A stretch of 50,542 bases of DNA from positions 1-50,542 of the forward strand of contig NZ_NWSX01000042.1 of assembly GCF_002531825.1 (NCBI RefSeq). Direction: 5' to 3'. The notes under the pieces are model-generated. The model was not told the DNA's origin. It did not search any database and was given only the letters and a program-made list of their open reading frames with translations. Each line of letters begins with the position of its first letter. Within the stretch, counting starts at the first letter, position 1. This stretch comes from Rhizobium sp. J15 (GTDB taxonomy: Bacteria > Pseudomonadota > Alphaproteobacteria > Rhizobiales > Rhizobiaceae). The position numbers were made by a program, and so were the translations under genes. This document shows, in pieces, positions 33,347 through 41,437 of this stretch.

Positions 33347-34789
33347 CTACGATCGCTTAGGCTCTTCAATGACGCGCGCATCGCGCGGGGCGCCACCTGG
33401 TGGTTGTGGCTGCGCAATTAGCAGAGTGAGAAGTACTACCCCTAGCATAGCTAAGCCAGCAGCATAGAATATCGTGAGCCGCCGTTCAGAATTTGTTCTC
33501 CAGCAGAGGATTTTCACATTGCCGCTCATTTGCGAGATCGTTGTGCCGAGACCTATTCCTGGAATTCGGTCGGCAAACTCTTTCTCGATTGTGCTGGCGT
33601 GTTTAACAGCTCCTCGAAGGAAGATGTGATACCAGTATCGATCCATAAAAAAGAACGCTAGCCAGGCGAAGCCAGCGGCGAGTACGAGCCCCACGCCGGC
33701 TGAAATTCTGACACCAAAGACATCCGCCTGAAGGCCCTGTTGATAGGTGAAGCCCACTGAAGCGATCAACGCACCCACCACGGTTATCGCGAAATTCCTT
33801 ATGCGCATTTCCAGATCATTGAAATGTTGTTGGACGTCGACGGTTTTCTTCCAGGTTTCAAGCGCGTACTGGGTTGTCGTGTTATCGTCCACGATCGTGC
33901 CAGGTGGAAGATCAAAGGATTCGAAGTCGCAGTGAATGAAGATTTCAGCAAAGGAATCTGTCAGCACCGCACTTGGTTCGAAGTCGTGGCCCTTCTCAAC
34001 AATGGATTTTTCACGCTGAACGTCCGCTTCTGTCCAATGGGACACTTGCCGCAGAAGATCGTATTCGGGACGGCGCTGACTCTCGCCGTACTTCGCGTGT
34101 ATGTCGAAGACACCGACATCCCGCGCCATTGCAACATCTTTGAAAAGGCTGTCTCCGACGTAGGCGCAGCGATCGATGGTGGCGCCTACCGTCTTGATTA
34201 TATCCAGCAGCACGCGCGGATTTGGTTTGAGTTCACCTGGTGGGGTGTGACGAGATTCCGTAACCTGTAGTTCCTAGAACTCCTCTGGAAGTCTTCGCAT
34301 GCTATCGACCGACACACCGCTCGGCATATCGTGGTCCTCGGGACTAAACATTATGTCGATTACGCCGTCCAAGCCAAAGCGCTTCAGGCGGTATGCACTA
34401 TAAAACGCCATCGATTCCGTGTAAGCAACGATCTTAGTGCCTTGGTCTTTAATCCGCCACAGGGACCTAAAAACGCTTGGATAGAGTTTGAGATTGAGGT
34501 CGCGACCCTGCCGCGACAATTCGATCGCGTCTCGAAACTTCGCCCGTATGTCCCCGCGTTGGCGCGAGTCGGCAAGTGCCTCGATTTCCTCGAGGAGAAA
34601 AGTGTATTCCGAGGTGCGGCGTGTCCGATGGACATTTTGGATTTCAGCCTGAATTTCCGCTTCGGCGCGGCCAGTCTGTTTCAATATCTCGCGGTAAATC
34701 GGCTCAAACGACGCGTACCATACCGCGAACCAATCAAAGAGAGTGTTGTCAAGATCAAGTATTAGGGTATCGACGACTTTGCGCGGCAC
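33347..34789 (-). pseudogene. HAD-family hydrolase with C-terminal membrane segments, interrupted by an in-frame TAG
   Basis: One continuous frame of about 480 codons from GTG 34789 (AAAGGG upstream; TTG 34804 is an alternative) to 33347, broken only by a TAG at 34274-34276. Before the stop: the HAD nucleophile motif LILDLDNTLFDW and motif II (VAYTES). After it: motif III Lys in ELKPNPRVLLD and motif IV YVGDSLFKDVAMA, both needed for activity. The last 200 residues are a separate part with about three hydrophobic segments (FAITVVGALIASVGF, SAGVGLVLAAGFAWLAFFFM, FYAAGLAMLGVVLLTLLI). It is either a recent nonsense mutant, a sequencing error or a readthrough gene. It is convergent with drmB. Confidence 0.8.
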
Positions 34790-34804
34790 AGGATGCCCTT
34801 TCAA

Positions 34805-35089
34805 AATTTTTGGTGGCGCGGTTCGCGGCCATAGCTGAGCAATGTGAATACGCTGTGTCCCAGCGCAAATACCTTACGACAGTAATGTTGTCTGTCCTGC
34901 GATCATAGGGCAAGCCGCTCCAGAGGCTGCGCCATGCACCGGTCTACAGACGCTCGCGAGAAAGACCTTGCCGCGAGCTGGGGGTGGAAAAGCGCCCTTG
35001 GTGGCCAGTGAGAACGTGCATTGCAAGCACGACAGATGTAAATACTGTTGCACTGAATTTGTAGCCTTATCCACTCGAGCCAAGCAGCA
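34805..35089. other. Gap between the HAD and MBL genes
   Basis: About 285 bp without a supported gene. It is the 3' side of the CHAT-MBL operon and the upstream side of the HAD gene; no clear terminator was seen. Confidence 0.35.
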
Positions 35090-36106
35090 TCAAATTACAA
35101 CCTCCTTGAACAATGCGCTGCTTTCCGGATAGCTGCTTGAAAAACTGGGCCATCCCTCGGGGACTTTTTCCCACCAGACAGTGCGGTCGACCCAGTAGTT
35201 GAAAAGGAAGATTGGGTTTTTTCGAACTTTAAGAATTCTAGCAAACAACGTAACGTCCGGGTGTTTGAACCGGTCGCCATTCGTGCTGATAAGGTAACGA
35301 TCGCATTCAATGGCCTTCAATAGCTGCTCGCTTGTGTTGCCCTTGCTCCCGTGATGCGACAGTTTAAGTAGCGAGACCTTAGGTCTGTCGCTCGGCCAAT
35401 GTATCGTAATGCCTTTCAAAACAACGTCTGGATGAGCGTCTCCTGTCAGCAGGGCAAGCTTCCCGCCGAAACCAAGCATCAACGCGATGCTACTACCATT
35501 TGCAACGGAAGTGTCCTTTTTGAAGGGACGGGAGGCAACAGCCGTAAACGCGCCCGGCGGCCAGACGTCAGTCGCGCCTAGCACATCGGCGGGCTTTTCC
35601 ACACGATCGGTCACCTTCGGCCAAGCCGCTGCAAGCTTTGTCAATCGCGGCTGGTCAGGTGAAACCACCCAGACGTCCAATCCGCCTTCAAGTGTGATTT
35701 TACCAGCGCCGGACTTGATCGCCTTACCACCGAAGGCCGAATTCCATGGGTGGCGCCCTTCGAGTTGTTTCGAAAGCATGTCGCCGTCCTCTGATCCAAG
35801 GACATCTGTCTTGATGAGATGCTTGCGACCGTTGAACCATACGTCCGCGATCTCTAGCCATGACGGCGGTTCCTTTAGCAACTCGATGATCCCGCCAATA
35901 TGATCGAAATCATAATGTGTTACGACGAGGGCCTCGAGGCGAAGCCGGCCCTCGACCTTGTGCTGGGCCAAGACCTCCAAGAGGTTGCCGGCTGCGTCAG
36001 CAGTTCCCCCGTCGATCAGCATGTACCGAAGGTCCTGCTGATTTGGGCCGTAGGCGACGAAGAGGCTGTCGCCGTAGTCTGCCTGAATTGCCTTAATCGT
36101 AAACAT
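35090..36106 (-). CDS. MBL-fold metallohydrolase (ComEC C-terminal type)
   Basis: A 338-aa metallo-beta-lactamase-fold protein. The metal site VVTHYDFDHIGG (HxDxDH, near residue 65-70) is clear, with further ligands in LLTGDAHPD and the closing LSHHGSKGN. The N-terminus IKAIQADYGDSLFVAYG and LIDGGTA follow the pattern of the MBL domain of ComEC-like proteins, many of which are nucleases or phosphodiesterases. No membrane segment. ATG 36106 has GAGGGG upstream; ATG 36118, which overlaps the CHAT stop as ATGA, is the alternative. It is cotranscribed with the CHAT-like gene, which suggests a joint effector/control role. Confidence 0.85.
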   Translation of the reverse strand: MFTIKAIQADYGDSLFVAYGPNQQDLRYMLIDGGTADAAGNLLEVLAQHKVEGRLRLEALVVTHYDFDHIGGIIELLKEPPSWLEIADVWFNGRKHLIKTDVLGSEDGDMLSKQLEGRHPWNSAFGGKAIKSGAGKITLEGGLDVWVVSPDQPRLTKLAAAWPKVTDRVEKPADVLGATDVWPPGAFTAVASRPFKKDTSVANGSSIALMLGFGGKLALLTGDAHPDVVLKGITIHWPSDRPKVSLLKLSHHGSKGNTSEQLLKAIECDRYLISTNGDRFKHPDVTLFARILKVRKNPIFLFNYWVDRTVWWEKVPEGWPSFSSSYPESSALFKEVVI

Positions 36107-36114
36107 CGTGCCCC

Positions 36115-38655
36115 TCATCCACCTAAAACAATATCGGCATCGCCGAGGGCGACTAGGACCAGCCCAGTTGCTACCTCGTCTGCCAGAAGCTCCCGCCTCA
36201 GCTCCACGATGAACTCTCCCAACGTCACGGCCACGGAACCCCTTGCAGCATCTCGAATGCGCTTTCCTAGATAGAGCGCTGCAGTGTTTGCATGTCGTCC
36301 GAGAATGTCGGTCAACGCCGCTACGACGACACGCGTGCTGCCTCTCCGCATGATTCTTGCCGGCAGGCTGAGTGAAGGTATCGCGCTGACGGCGCTCTTA
36401 CACCCTAGCAATATCGCGACGGGTACAGTCCCGAACTCAAGCCGTGAGCTGTTTCGTTGGTGATCGGCGCCAATGAAAATCTTGGTGTCGTCGATGTGAG
36501 CGATTAGAATGCCCATCGTGAAGTCTTCATCCACGACGGCCTCCTCCCATTCTTCCCAGTTTTCCAATCGAGGTGCGAGCTCGTCCACAATCGACTGTAT
36601 GCGCGCAAAAGTAAGGCCGCTTGGAAGCGTGTCGTCGTCTCCGAACTCATCGGCAATATCGCTTGCCGCAAACGCTATTTGGCCGATCCGCCCGATTTGA
36701 TGGCGTGCTGCAAGTTCAAGAGACTCTTTCAGCCAAATCGGACCTAGCGGTCCCTCGCTCCAAACCTTCCGTTCGATGACCGTTCGAAGCCCCAAGAAGC
36801 CCATCGGGCATAGTACCTCAGCATCCTGGCGCGTCCCACACCTAGCGCGGAGCTTTTTCGATCGCAGGCACGTCTGGAAGTCAGGGCACAGAGGAGCCCT
36901 CGGGTCCTTCGGCACAATGCCATCGTAGAGAAATTCGAGAGGAAAAAAAGCGTTGTCCTTTGTCGTCAGCTGAACGCGCTGAAGGTCAGAGGGCCAGACT
37001 CCGATTTCTTCCCGTATGACCTCGAGCAGGCTGCTCCCGACGTCCGCAAGCTGCATGAGCGCGTCTCGAAGCGATATTTCAGGGTTGGTGACGACAGTCT
37101 CAAGCAGGTTGCTGGCCGTCGCGCGCAAGGTGCCGATTTCACCACTGTCGAAGGCAGTGATTTGGACACCGTTGGGGGATAGGACTGTTGCGCTCGGGCG
37201 CGAACCCAGCGAGTCGTTGACCATCAAGGCCAGATCGAAAGATTTCCGTTCTTTCTCAAGGGACGTAAAATCGGCCTCGAAAGAAAGCCTGATCCCGCCT
37301 CGTGGCTTCGCCTTTAATCTTGCGGTCTGCAAAATCTGCGTGCCGTCGCAAACCATGAAACGCAGATCGAGTTCTTTCTGCGAGATGATCTCATAGTCGA
37401 ACTCAATGAGGTTAGACGAACCGCGACGAGGGAGGCTTATCTGGGCTGTGCGGACATCTCGATCCAGTTCGACCATATGCACCTGCAATTTCCGTGTGTC
37501 ACCTCTCCAGTTGATCAAGTCATCCGGGAAGTCGGGTACACCAGTCGATGAAAACGTCTTTGGTTTTATTATCAGCTCGATGCGCAGTTGACCCGAGGGC
37601 GGTAGGTCCCGAACTCGGCGCTTGCCTTGATAAACGGTGGCTTCGAGCATCCTCTTGGATGGCGGTGGAGCACGCAGTTCCTCAGCTTCTGGGACCGTAT
37701 CGTAAAGCGGTTGGTCAGGCAGGAGCTGCGGCTGAAATCCCCCGATATAGCTGTCAGCCCGAGGAAGAACCTCGCGGTATTGTTCTCTAAGATATTGCCG
37801 ACTTTGATGGAGAAAAGTTTGATTGGCTGCAACGAGTTCCGCTTCAACGGCTTGTGCGCGATTGGCAAATCGAACGGCTCTGTCAATGCTGACGAAATTT
37901 GCCCGCCAATGGGTACCAAAGCTGCCCATCCATTCGTGGGCATTTTGTTGGGGAACGCGAACTACGCATCGCGCTGCCTTCTCGACGCGGATATCGTCAA
38001 GCCTGTCGATGACCGCGCGCGAATTATCTTCGAGGATGATAACGACATTCGCCGCAATCTTCGAAGCGAGAAGCTCCGTCGCGGAAGTTGCTACCACGAT
38101 ATCGGCTTTTTCACCGATGCTTTCGAAGACCGCGTCGCCAATTGCCTCAGCCAAAGCTAAGCCAACGGATCGCGACAGTAACGCATCTGGCGAGGTAACC
38201 ACGATCTTACCATCGGGCCGATCGACATTGATACGGCGAGGCTTTCGGTTCACCGGCCAGTCATAAAATATCGCCGTATTCGGCAGAGCATGGGCCAAAT
38301 CTGCTCGAACTACTTCTGGTGCATTTTCTGTCGTATCCCAGTCCCAGACATCACGGGCAATTCGAATTCGTAGCCCTGGCCGCGACCTGGCCGTTGACTT
38401 GAACAATCGGCCAAGGATCACCGCCTTTGCGGGGTCAAGCCATTCGGAGATCGAAAGAACCGCTTCGTCTCCGCCCCAAGCGACAGTTTCGTGGCCGGGT
38501 ATGGCGCGTTGAAGCGCTTCCTCCAAGGCTGACCTCGACTTCAGGTAGTACCAGTCCCAACCGTTCTGTTTGAGCAATATGCCAGCCGCTGCGCGGGCAG
38601 CAGATCCATACTCTGTAAATCGACCGCCCAGCCATTCAATGTCGTCAAATTTCAT
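36115..38655 (-). CDS. CHAT-like caspase-fold protease, large
   Basis: An 846-aa cytoplasmic protein from ATG 38655, with GGGGGAC upstream. The last 130 residues resemble a CHAT (caspase HetF associated with TPRs) domain: a histidine strand ILIAHIDDT (about His720), then a cysteine strand VAILLGCKSA (about Cys752), then a long-helix ending RRGSTRVVVAALTDILGRHA as in CHAT proteins. The first 250 residues contain alternating strands and helices that could be a sensor domain; the middle is beta-rich. CHAT proteases act in defence and conflict systems, where activation leads to cleavage of a partner. Its coupled neighbour is an MBL-fold hydrolase. The dyad is read by eye and should be taken as likely, not proven. 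Confidence 0.68.
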   Translation of the reverse strand: MKFDDIEWLGGRFTEYGSAARAAAGILLKQNGWDWYYLKSRSALEEALQRAIPGHETVAWGGDEAVLSISEWLDPAKAVILGRLFKSTARSRPGLRIRIARDVWDWDTTENAPEVVRADLAHALPNTAIFYDWPVNRKPRRINVDRPDGKIVVTSPDALLSRSVGLALAEAIGDAVFESIGEKADIVVATSATELLASKIAANVVIILEDNSRAVIDRLDDIRVEKAARCVVRVPQQNAHEWMGSFGTHWRANFVSIDRAVRFANRAQAVEAELVAANQTFLHQSRQYLREQYREVLPRADSYIGGFQPQLLPDQPLYDTVPEAEELRAPPPSKRMLEATVYQGKRRVRDLPPSGQLRIELIIKPKTFSSTGVPDFPDDLINWRGDTRKLQVHMVELDRDVRTAQISLPRRGSSNLIEFDYEIISQKELDLRFMVCDGTQILQTARLKAKPRGGIRLSFEADFTSLEKERKSFDLALMVNDSLGSRPSATVLSPNGVQITAFDSGEIGTLRATASNLLETVVTNPEISLRDALMQLADVGSSLLEVIREEIGVWPSDLQRVQLTTKDNAFFPLEFLYDGIVPKDPRAPLCPDFQTCLRSKKLRARCGTRQDAEVLCPMGFLGLRTVIERKVWSEGPLGPIWLKESLELAARHQIGRIGQIAFAASDIADEFGDDDTLPSGLTFARIQSIVDELAPRLENWEEWEEAVVDEDFTMGILIAHIDDTKIFIGADHQRNSSRLEFGTVPVAILLGCKSAVSAIPSLSLPARIMRRGSTRVVVAALTDILGRHANTAALYLGKRIRDAARGSVAVTLGEFIVELRRELLADEVATGLVLVALGDADIVLGG

Positions 38656-38952
38656 AAAGTCCCCCAAACACAACCACAGAATACAAACGCGCCGATTAAG
38701 ATGCACGCTTTATTTGGTTGGGTAGACATGCTCGAACGTTAAGAAATTTTGGGTATGAGCGGCGTTAGCCATCAAAGCATTGACTTCAGCAATTGATCGA
38801 CTTCTCAGTACGAAAAATCATAGTCGCTTCTTGTTGTCTCCTCGTCCGCTAAATTAGGTTGGCGAACGGAATAACGCGACAGCAACCGGAGAAAGTGTTG
38901 AGCCCTTTTCCCACGCCATGATGATCACCGTGACGCGATAGTCCTTCACCTC
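38656..38952. other. Gap upstream of the CHAT-like gene
   Basis: Nearly 300 bp, AT-rich in its left half, that should contain the CHAT-MBL promoter. I see no gene in it. Confidence 0.4.
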
Positions 38953-39675
38953 TCAATACTGGCTCACCATCCACGTTTTCAATAGCTTAGCAATTTTAAG
39001 CTGCGGGTCGTCAGTTCGATTCCCATCAAGGCGTCTATCTTGAACCTCATCCAATTCATTTCGTGGACATGGGTTTGGGTTTTGGTTGGTACAGGCGCCG
39101 TTTGACGAGCGCAAAGCGTTGCGGAGATCCTTGTCCACCACCGCAAGATCGAGCCATTCCGGATCGAAGTAGCCGCCGCACCACCGGATAGTTTCAGTAT
39201 ATTCCGGATCTTCCTTGTCGGCGATGATCTCCAGGAAGCGCTCATAGCCGGAAACGCCGCCAACATCTTCGGGTGGCCGCGCCCTTTCGCCAGCAATGCA
39301 GCTTCCCTGTTTTGGCGAAGGCGCGAGTGTCAGGAATTCCTCGACCGCAACGGTGTGCCGCCAGCCATCCCCGAAATCATAGTTATAGCTGAAGACAGAA
39401 CCTTCTTCAAAGTCCAGCAAGCGAACCTCTGTCTGATCGAAGACGCGAGGATCGTCGTCGGTCGCGTCCTCTGTGAGGACCTCGATATCACCATAGCGTA
39501 GACCACCAATCCGAAACTCGTAGAGATGATAGTTCCACCAGTTGAAGGCAGCCTGAATTCCGAGATGCAGGTGCTGAAGATTCCAGTCGATGGGCAGGAC
39601 TAACCGACGCCAGACTTGCGGCTGGATCTCGTCGATGGAAACTTTGATCTGCACGGCGTTTGCGGGCTTGAACAT
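38953..39675 (-). CDS. Plasmid pRiA4b ORF-3 family protein
   Basis: About 240 aa from ATG 39675. The family signature is strong: IKVSIDEIQPQVWRRLVLP, LGIQAAFNWWNYHLYEF, VRLLDFEEGSVFSYNYDFGD and GWRHTVAVEE, with PPEDVGGVSGYERFL and DPEWLDL in the second half. The family was named from an Agrobacterium Ri plasmid; its function is unknown and a nucleic-acid or partner-binding role is only guessed. A longer reading to 39825 is open but would overlap the divergent small gene at 39824, so the shorter start is preferred, although neither has a clear ribosome site. Confidence 0.88.
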   Translation of the reverse strand: MFKPANAVQIKVSIDEIQPQVWRRLVLPIDWNLQHLHLGIQAAFNWWNYHLYEFRIGGLRYGDIEVLTEDATDDDPRVFDQTEVRLLDFEEGSVFSYNYDFGDGWRHTVAVEEFLTLAPSPKQGSCIAGERARPPEDVGGVSGYERFLEIIADKEDPEYTETIRWCGGYFDPEWLDLAVVDKDLRNALRSSNGACTNQNPNPCPRNELDEVQDRRLDGNRTDDPQLKIAKLLKTWMVSQY

Positions 39676-39823
39676 GACAGGAATGAACAAGGTCGCAAGG
39701 AGATCGTCAAGAAGGTCGCTCGACGATATGGCTGGGATCGGCACGCTCCTGGCAGCAACCTGCCGGCTTGTGCAGGCGTCGATGCTCACTATCTCTGGTA
39801 TGGGCCTGAATTGGAGCATCGCC

Positions 39824-40000
39824 ATGGATCAAAGCGCGGCCGATATGGTGTCGAAGGTGTGCATCGAAATTCTTCCGCCGGAACGGGAAGACACCTGCAC
39901 TCCGGACGCAGCAATCTGTCCCTGCTGTCGAAAGTTGCGCCCGGCATCGAGCATGGATGACGATGGCTGTGGGATTTGTGACGAATGGCTGGCGCCCTGA
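39824..40000 (+). CDS. Small zinc-ribbon-like protein
   Basis: A 58-residue protein from ATG 39824, with GGAG seven bases upstream. The second half has two Cys-x2-Cys pairs (AICPCCRKLRP and GCGICDEW), the pattern of a small zinc ribbon. It overlaps the start of the next gene by 16 bp, so the two are translationally linked. It is divergent from the pRiA4b ORF-3 gene. The function is unknown. Confidence 0.55.
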   Translation: MDQSAADMVSKVCIEILPPEREDTCTPDAAICPCCRKLRPASSMDDDGCGICDEWLAP

Positions 40001-40308
40001 CCTCCAGCAAAGAAGCGTCTGCTGTTTCTGCCTCATTTGAAGCCGCGCTTGCCAGACTATCTGACGGCTATATTCACGGGAATTTCGGTGGTCGAGCATG
40101 GGGCGTGACCGTCAAGCGGTCGGAGGACGGAAAGCGGACTTGGCTCTATGGCGAGGAGCTTGGCGGAACAGATATCATCAGCTTCAACTTCTATCGATTG
40201 GCTGCATCAGGCTCGCTGCTGAAGCCGTGCGAAATGTCATCCACCAAGGTGATCGAGTTCGTTCTCGGCTTTGAGCCGAGTACGCAGAAAGCTGTGCCTT
40301 CATCATAG
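39985..40308 (+). CDS. Hypothetical protein
   Basis: A 107-aa protein with a plausible small alpha/beta fold: an N-terminal helix (FEAALARLSDGY), then alternating strands (WGVTVKRSEDGKRTWLYGEE, DIISFNFYRL) and a C-terminal helix (STKVIEFVLGFE). No family is recognised. It overlaps the zinc-ribbon gene upstream and is followed by the CCTCCTCCC hairpin array, which may be processed from the 3' end of its transcript. Confidence 0.55.
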   Translation: MAGALTSSKEASAVSASFEAALARLSDGYIHGNFGGRAWGVTVKRSEDGKRTWLYGEELGGTDIISFNFYRLAASGSLLKPCEMSSTKVIEFVLGFEPSTQKAVPSS

Positions 40309-40338
40309 TGGCCGAAAAATAAGCAAAAGATTTATGTT

Positions 40339-40367
40339 GCAATGCAGCATACGCATGGCTGCATTGC
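40339..40367. repeat. Perfect 10-bp inverted repeat
   Basis: GCAATGCAGC at 40339-40348 and GCTGCATTGC at 40358-40367, perfectly complementary with a 9-nt loop. It lies 30 bp after the hypothetical gene and before the four CCTCCTCCC hairpins. It has no U-run, so it is more likely a processing or stability structure than a terminator. Confidence 0.5.
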
Positions 40368-40414
40368 GATCTGAATGCTGGCGATCAAAGAAGCCTCTGG
40401 TATCCTCAGGGCAT

Positions 40415-40486
40415 CGAAGCAATGCACCTCCTCCCGCAGGGCTTCGTGTTTCAGGCGACCCACCCCTCCTCCCAAGGGACGTCTGA
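40415..40486 (+). ncRNA. Candidate cuckoo/CcsR-type small RNA, first unit
   Basis: Two consecutive hairpins, each with the anti-Shine-Dalgarno motif CCTCCTCCC in its loop. Hairpin 1: CGAAGC (40415-40420) with GCTTCG (40441-40446) and inner TGC/GCA, motif at 40427-40435. Hairpin 2: an 11-nt arm (40451-40461) with its partner (40476-40486), one wobble and one A-A mismatch, motif at 40465-40473. Alphaproteobacterial cuckoo/CcsR RNAs have exactly two such hairpins. A terminator is not visible at its end, so it may be processed from one precursor with the second unit. Confidence 0.62.
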
Positions 40487-40489
40487 CGG

Positions 40490-40569
40490 AACAGCGGCAC
40501 TCCTCCTCCCAGCCGTTGTTCAATTCTTTCGAAAAGCCTGCCGCACCTCCTCCCGCTGCAGGCTTTTTC
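40490..40569 (+). ncRNA. Candidate cuckoo/CcsR-type small RNA, second unit
   Basis: Two more hairpins with CCTCCTCCC in the loop. Hairpin 3: AACAGCGGC (40490-40498) with GCCGTTGTT (40512-40520), motif 40502-40510. Hairpin 4: AAAAGCCTGC (40532-40541) with GCAGGCTTTT (40558-40567), motif 40546-40554, followed by a U-run, so it is also the terminator. In Rhodobacter and rhizobia such RNAs are stress-induced, come in tandem and bind mRNAs through the exposed motif. Confidence 0.66.
40532..40569. terminator. Bidirectional intrinsic terminator
   Basis: A perfect 10-bp stem with the loop motif CCTCCTCCC and U-runs on both strands (TTTTT at the plus side, TTTT on the minus side). It ends the plus-strand small RNA transcript and can stop minus-strand transcription of the SRAP gene, whose stop codon is at 40604. 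Confidence 0.75.
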
Positions 40570-40603
40570 GTTTTACGACAGATTCGTGGTCTGAGATCAG
40601 GCG

Positions 40604-41377
40604 TCAAAGCAGACTACCCTGTTCCACCGGCTCTCCGGATTTCGACACGATCGTAGATCCGTATGGTTCGCGTGAAGAAATGATGAGCGCATCATTCTGT
40701 AGTGGTCGAGCGAGGTGCTTTGCCTCGTCCCAAGGCGCCCGCATCCAGATGTCGGTTTCTTCCTTTGTCAGCAACAGTACCGGCATGGCCTTCTCGTGGA
40801 TGGGCTTGACGAGATCGTTGGGATCCGTGGTGAGAAACCCATAGAGGTCGTCAGTGGTCAGGCCGTCCCTGACCTTCCGCACGCTTTTCCACTGCGGCAC
40901 ATGAATGCCCGCAAAGAACATCAGCGATTTCGCCTCATCGCGGGCAAACCAGGTATTGGGTACCTTGCCGCCGGTTTCCTGGCTTGCCGGATCCGGTTCG
41001 GCAAAGCTTGTGACCGGGACCAGGCATCGATGCTCGATGCCAAACCATCGTGTCCAGTGGGGAAGGTTAAGCTTGCGGACATTGGTCACGCCCCGGTCCG
41101 GTTCCATGCGGATGAGCTCGTCCATTTCGACTGCCTGACCCTTGGCTCTCAGTTTCTCCGCCCGAGCTTCCGCAGCCTTCTTTTGCACGAAAATCGGCGA
41201 TGGCAGGCCCCAGCGCGCATGCACGAGCTGCTTTCTTCCGTCAGCCGTGTTGCGGACGACCGGCCCCATCTGGTCGGGGTTCATCTGATAGGCCGGCATC
41301 AGATTGATCAGGCTTTCGGCATCCTGGGCCCACTTCGCGACCCAGTCCTTGTCTTCCATCCGGTAGAGATTGCACAT
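40604..41377 (-). CDS. SOS response-associated peptidase (SRAP, YedK/HMCES type)
   Basis: A 257-aa SRAP protein. It starts MCNLYRM; Cys2 becomes the N-terminal residue after Met removal and is the residue that crosslinks covalently to abasic sites in single-stranded DNA. The conserved HARWGLPSP, TNVRKLNLPHW, HRCLVPVTSFAEPD (active Glu) and GIHVPQW segments are present. These proteins shield abasic sites from error-prone synthesis. The start is fixed by the requirement for Cys2. It lies 60 bp behind the DNA ligase gene on the same strand, probably one operon, next to the mutasome genes. Complete and apparently functional. Confidence 0.93.
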   Translation of the reverse strand: MCNLYRMEDKDWVAKWAQDAESLINLMPAYQMNPDQMGPVVRNTADGRKQLVHARWGLPSPIFVQKKAAEARAEKLRAKGQAVEMDELIRMEPDRGVTNVRKLNLPHWTRWFGIEHRCLVPVTSFAEPDPASQETGGKVPNTWFARDEAKSLMFFAGIHVPQWKSVRKVRDGLTTDDLYGFLTTDPNDLVKPIHEKAMPVLLLTKEETDIWMRAPWDEAKHLARPLQNDALIISSREPYGSTIVSKSGEPVEQGSLL

Positions 41378-41437
41378 CCAACGCCATCCACGTTCGCAAG
41401 GTCGTGGAAGACAATCTAACGGACGATACCGATTTCG

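Noticed and set aside
33215..33421. A 68-codon plus-strand frame whose ATG overlaps the drmB stop
   Set aside because: The overlap suggests coupling, but the translation has no family character and it runs antisense over the end of the HAD gene. It might be a tiny fifth gene; it cannot be supported from sequence alone. It is not drmC, which is much longer and has HKD motifs.
40532..40569. Hairpin 4 as only a terminator of the SRAP gene
   Set aside because: The loop holds the same CCTCCTCCC as three other nearby stems, which a simple terminator would not explain, so it is reported also as part of a small RNA.
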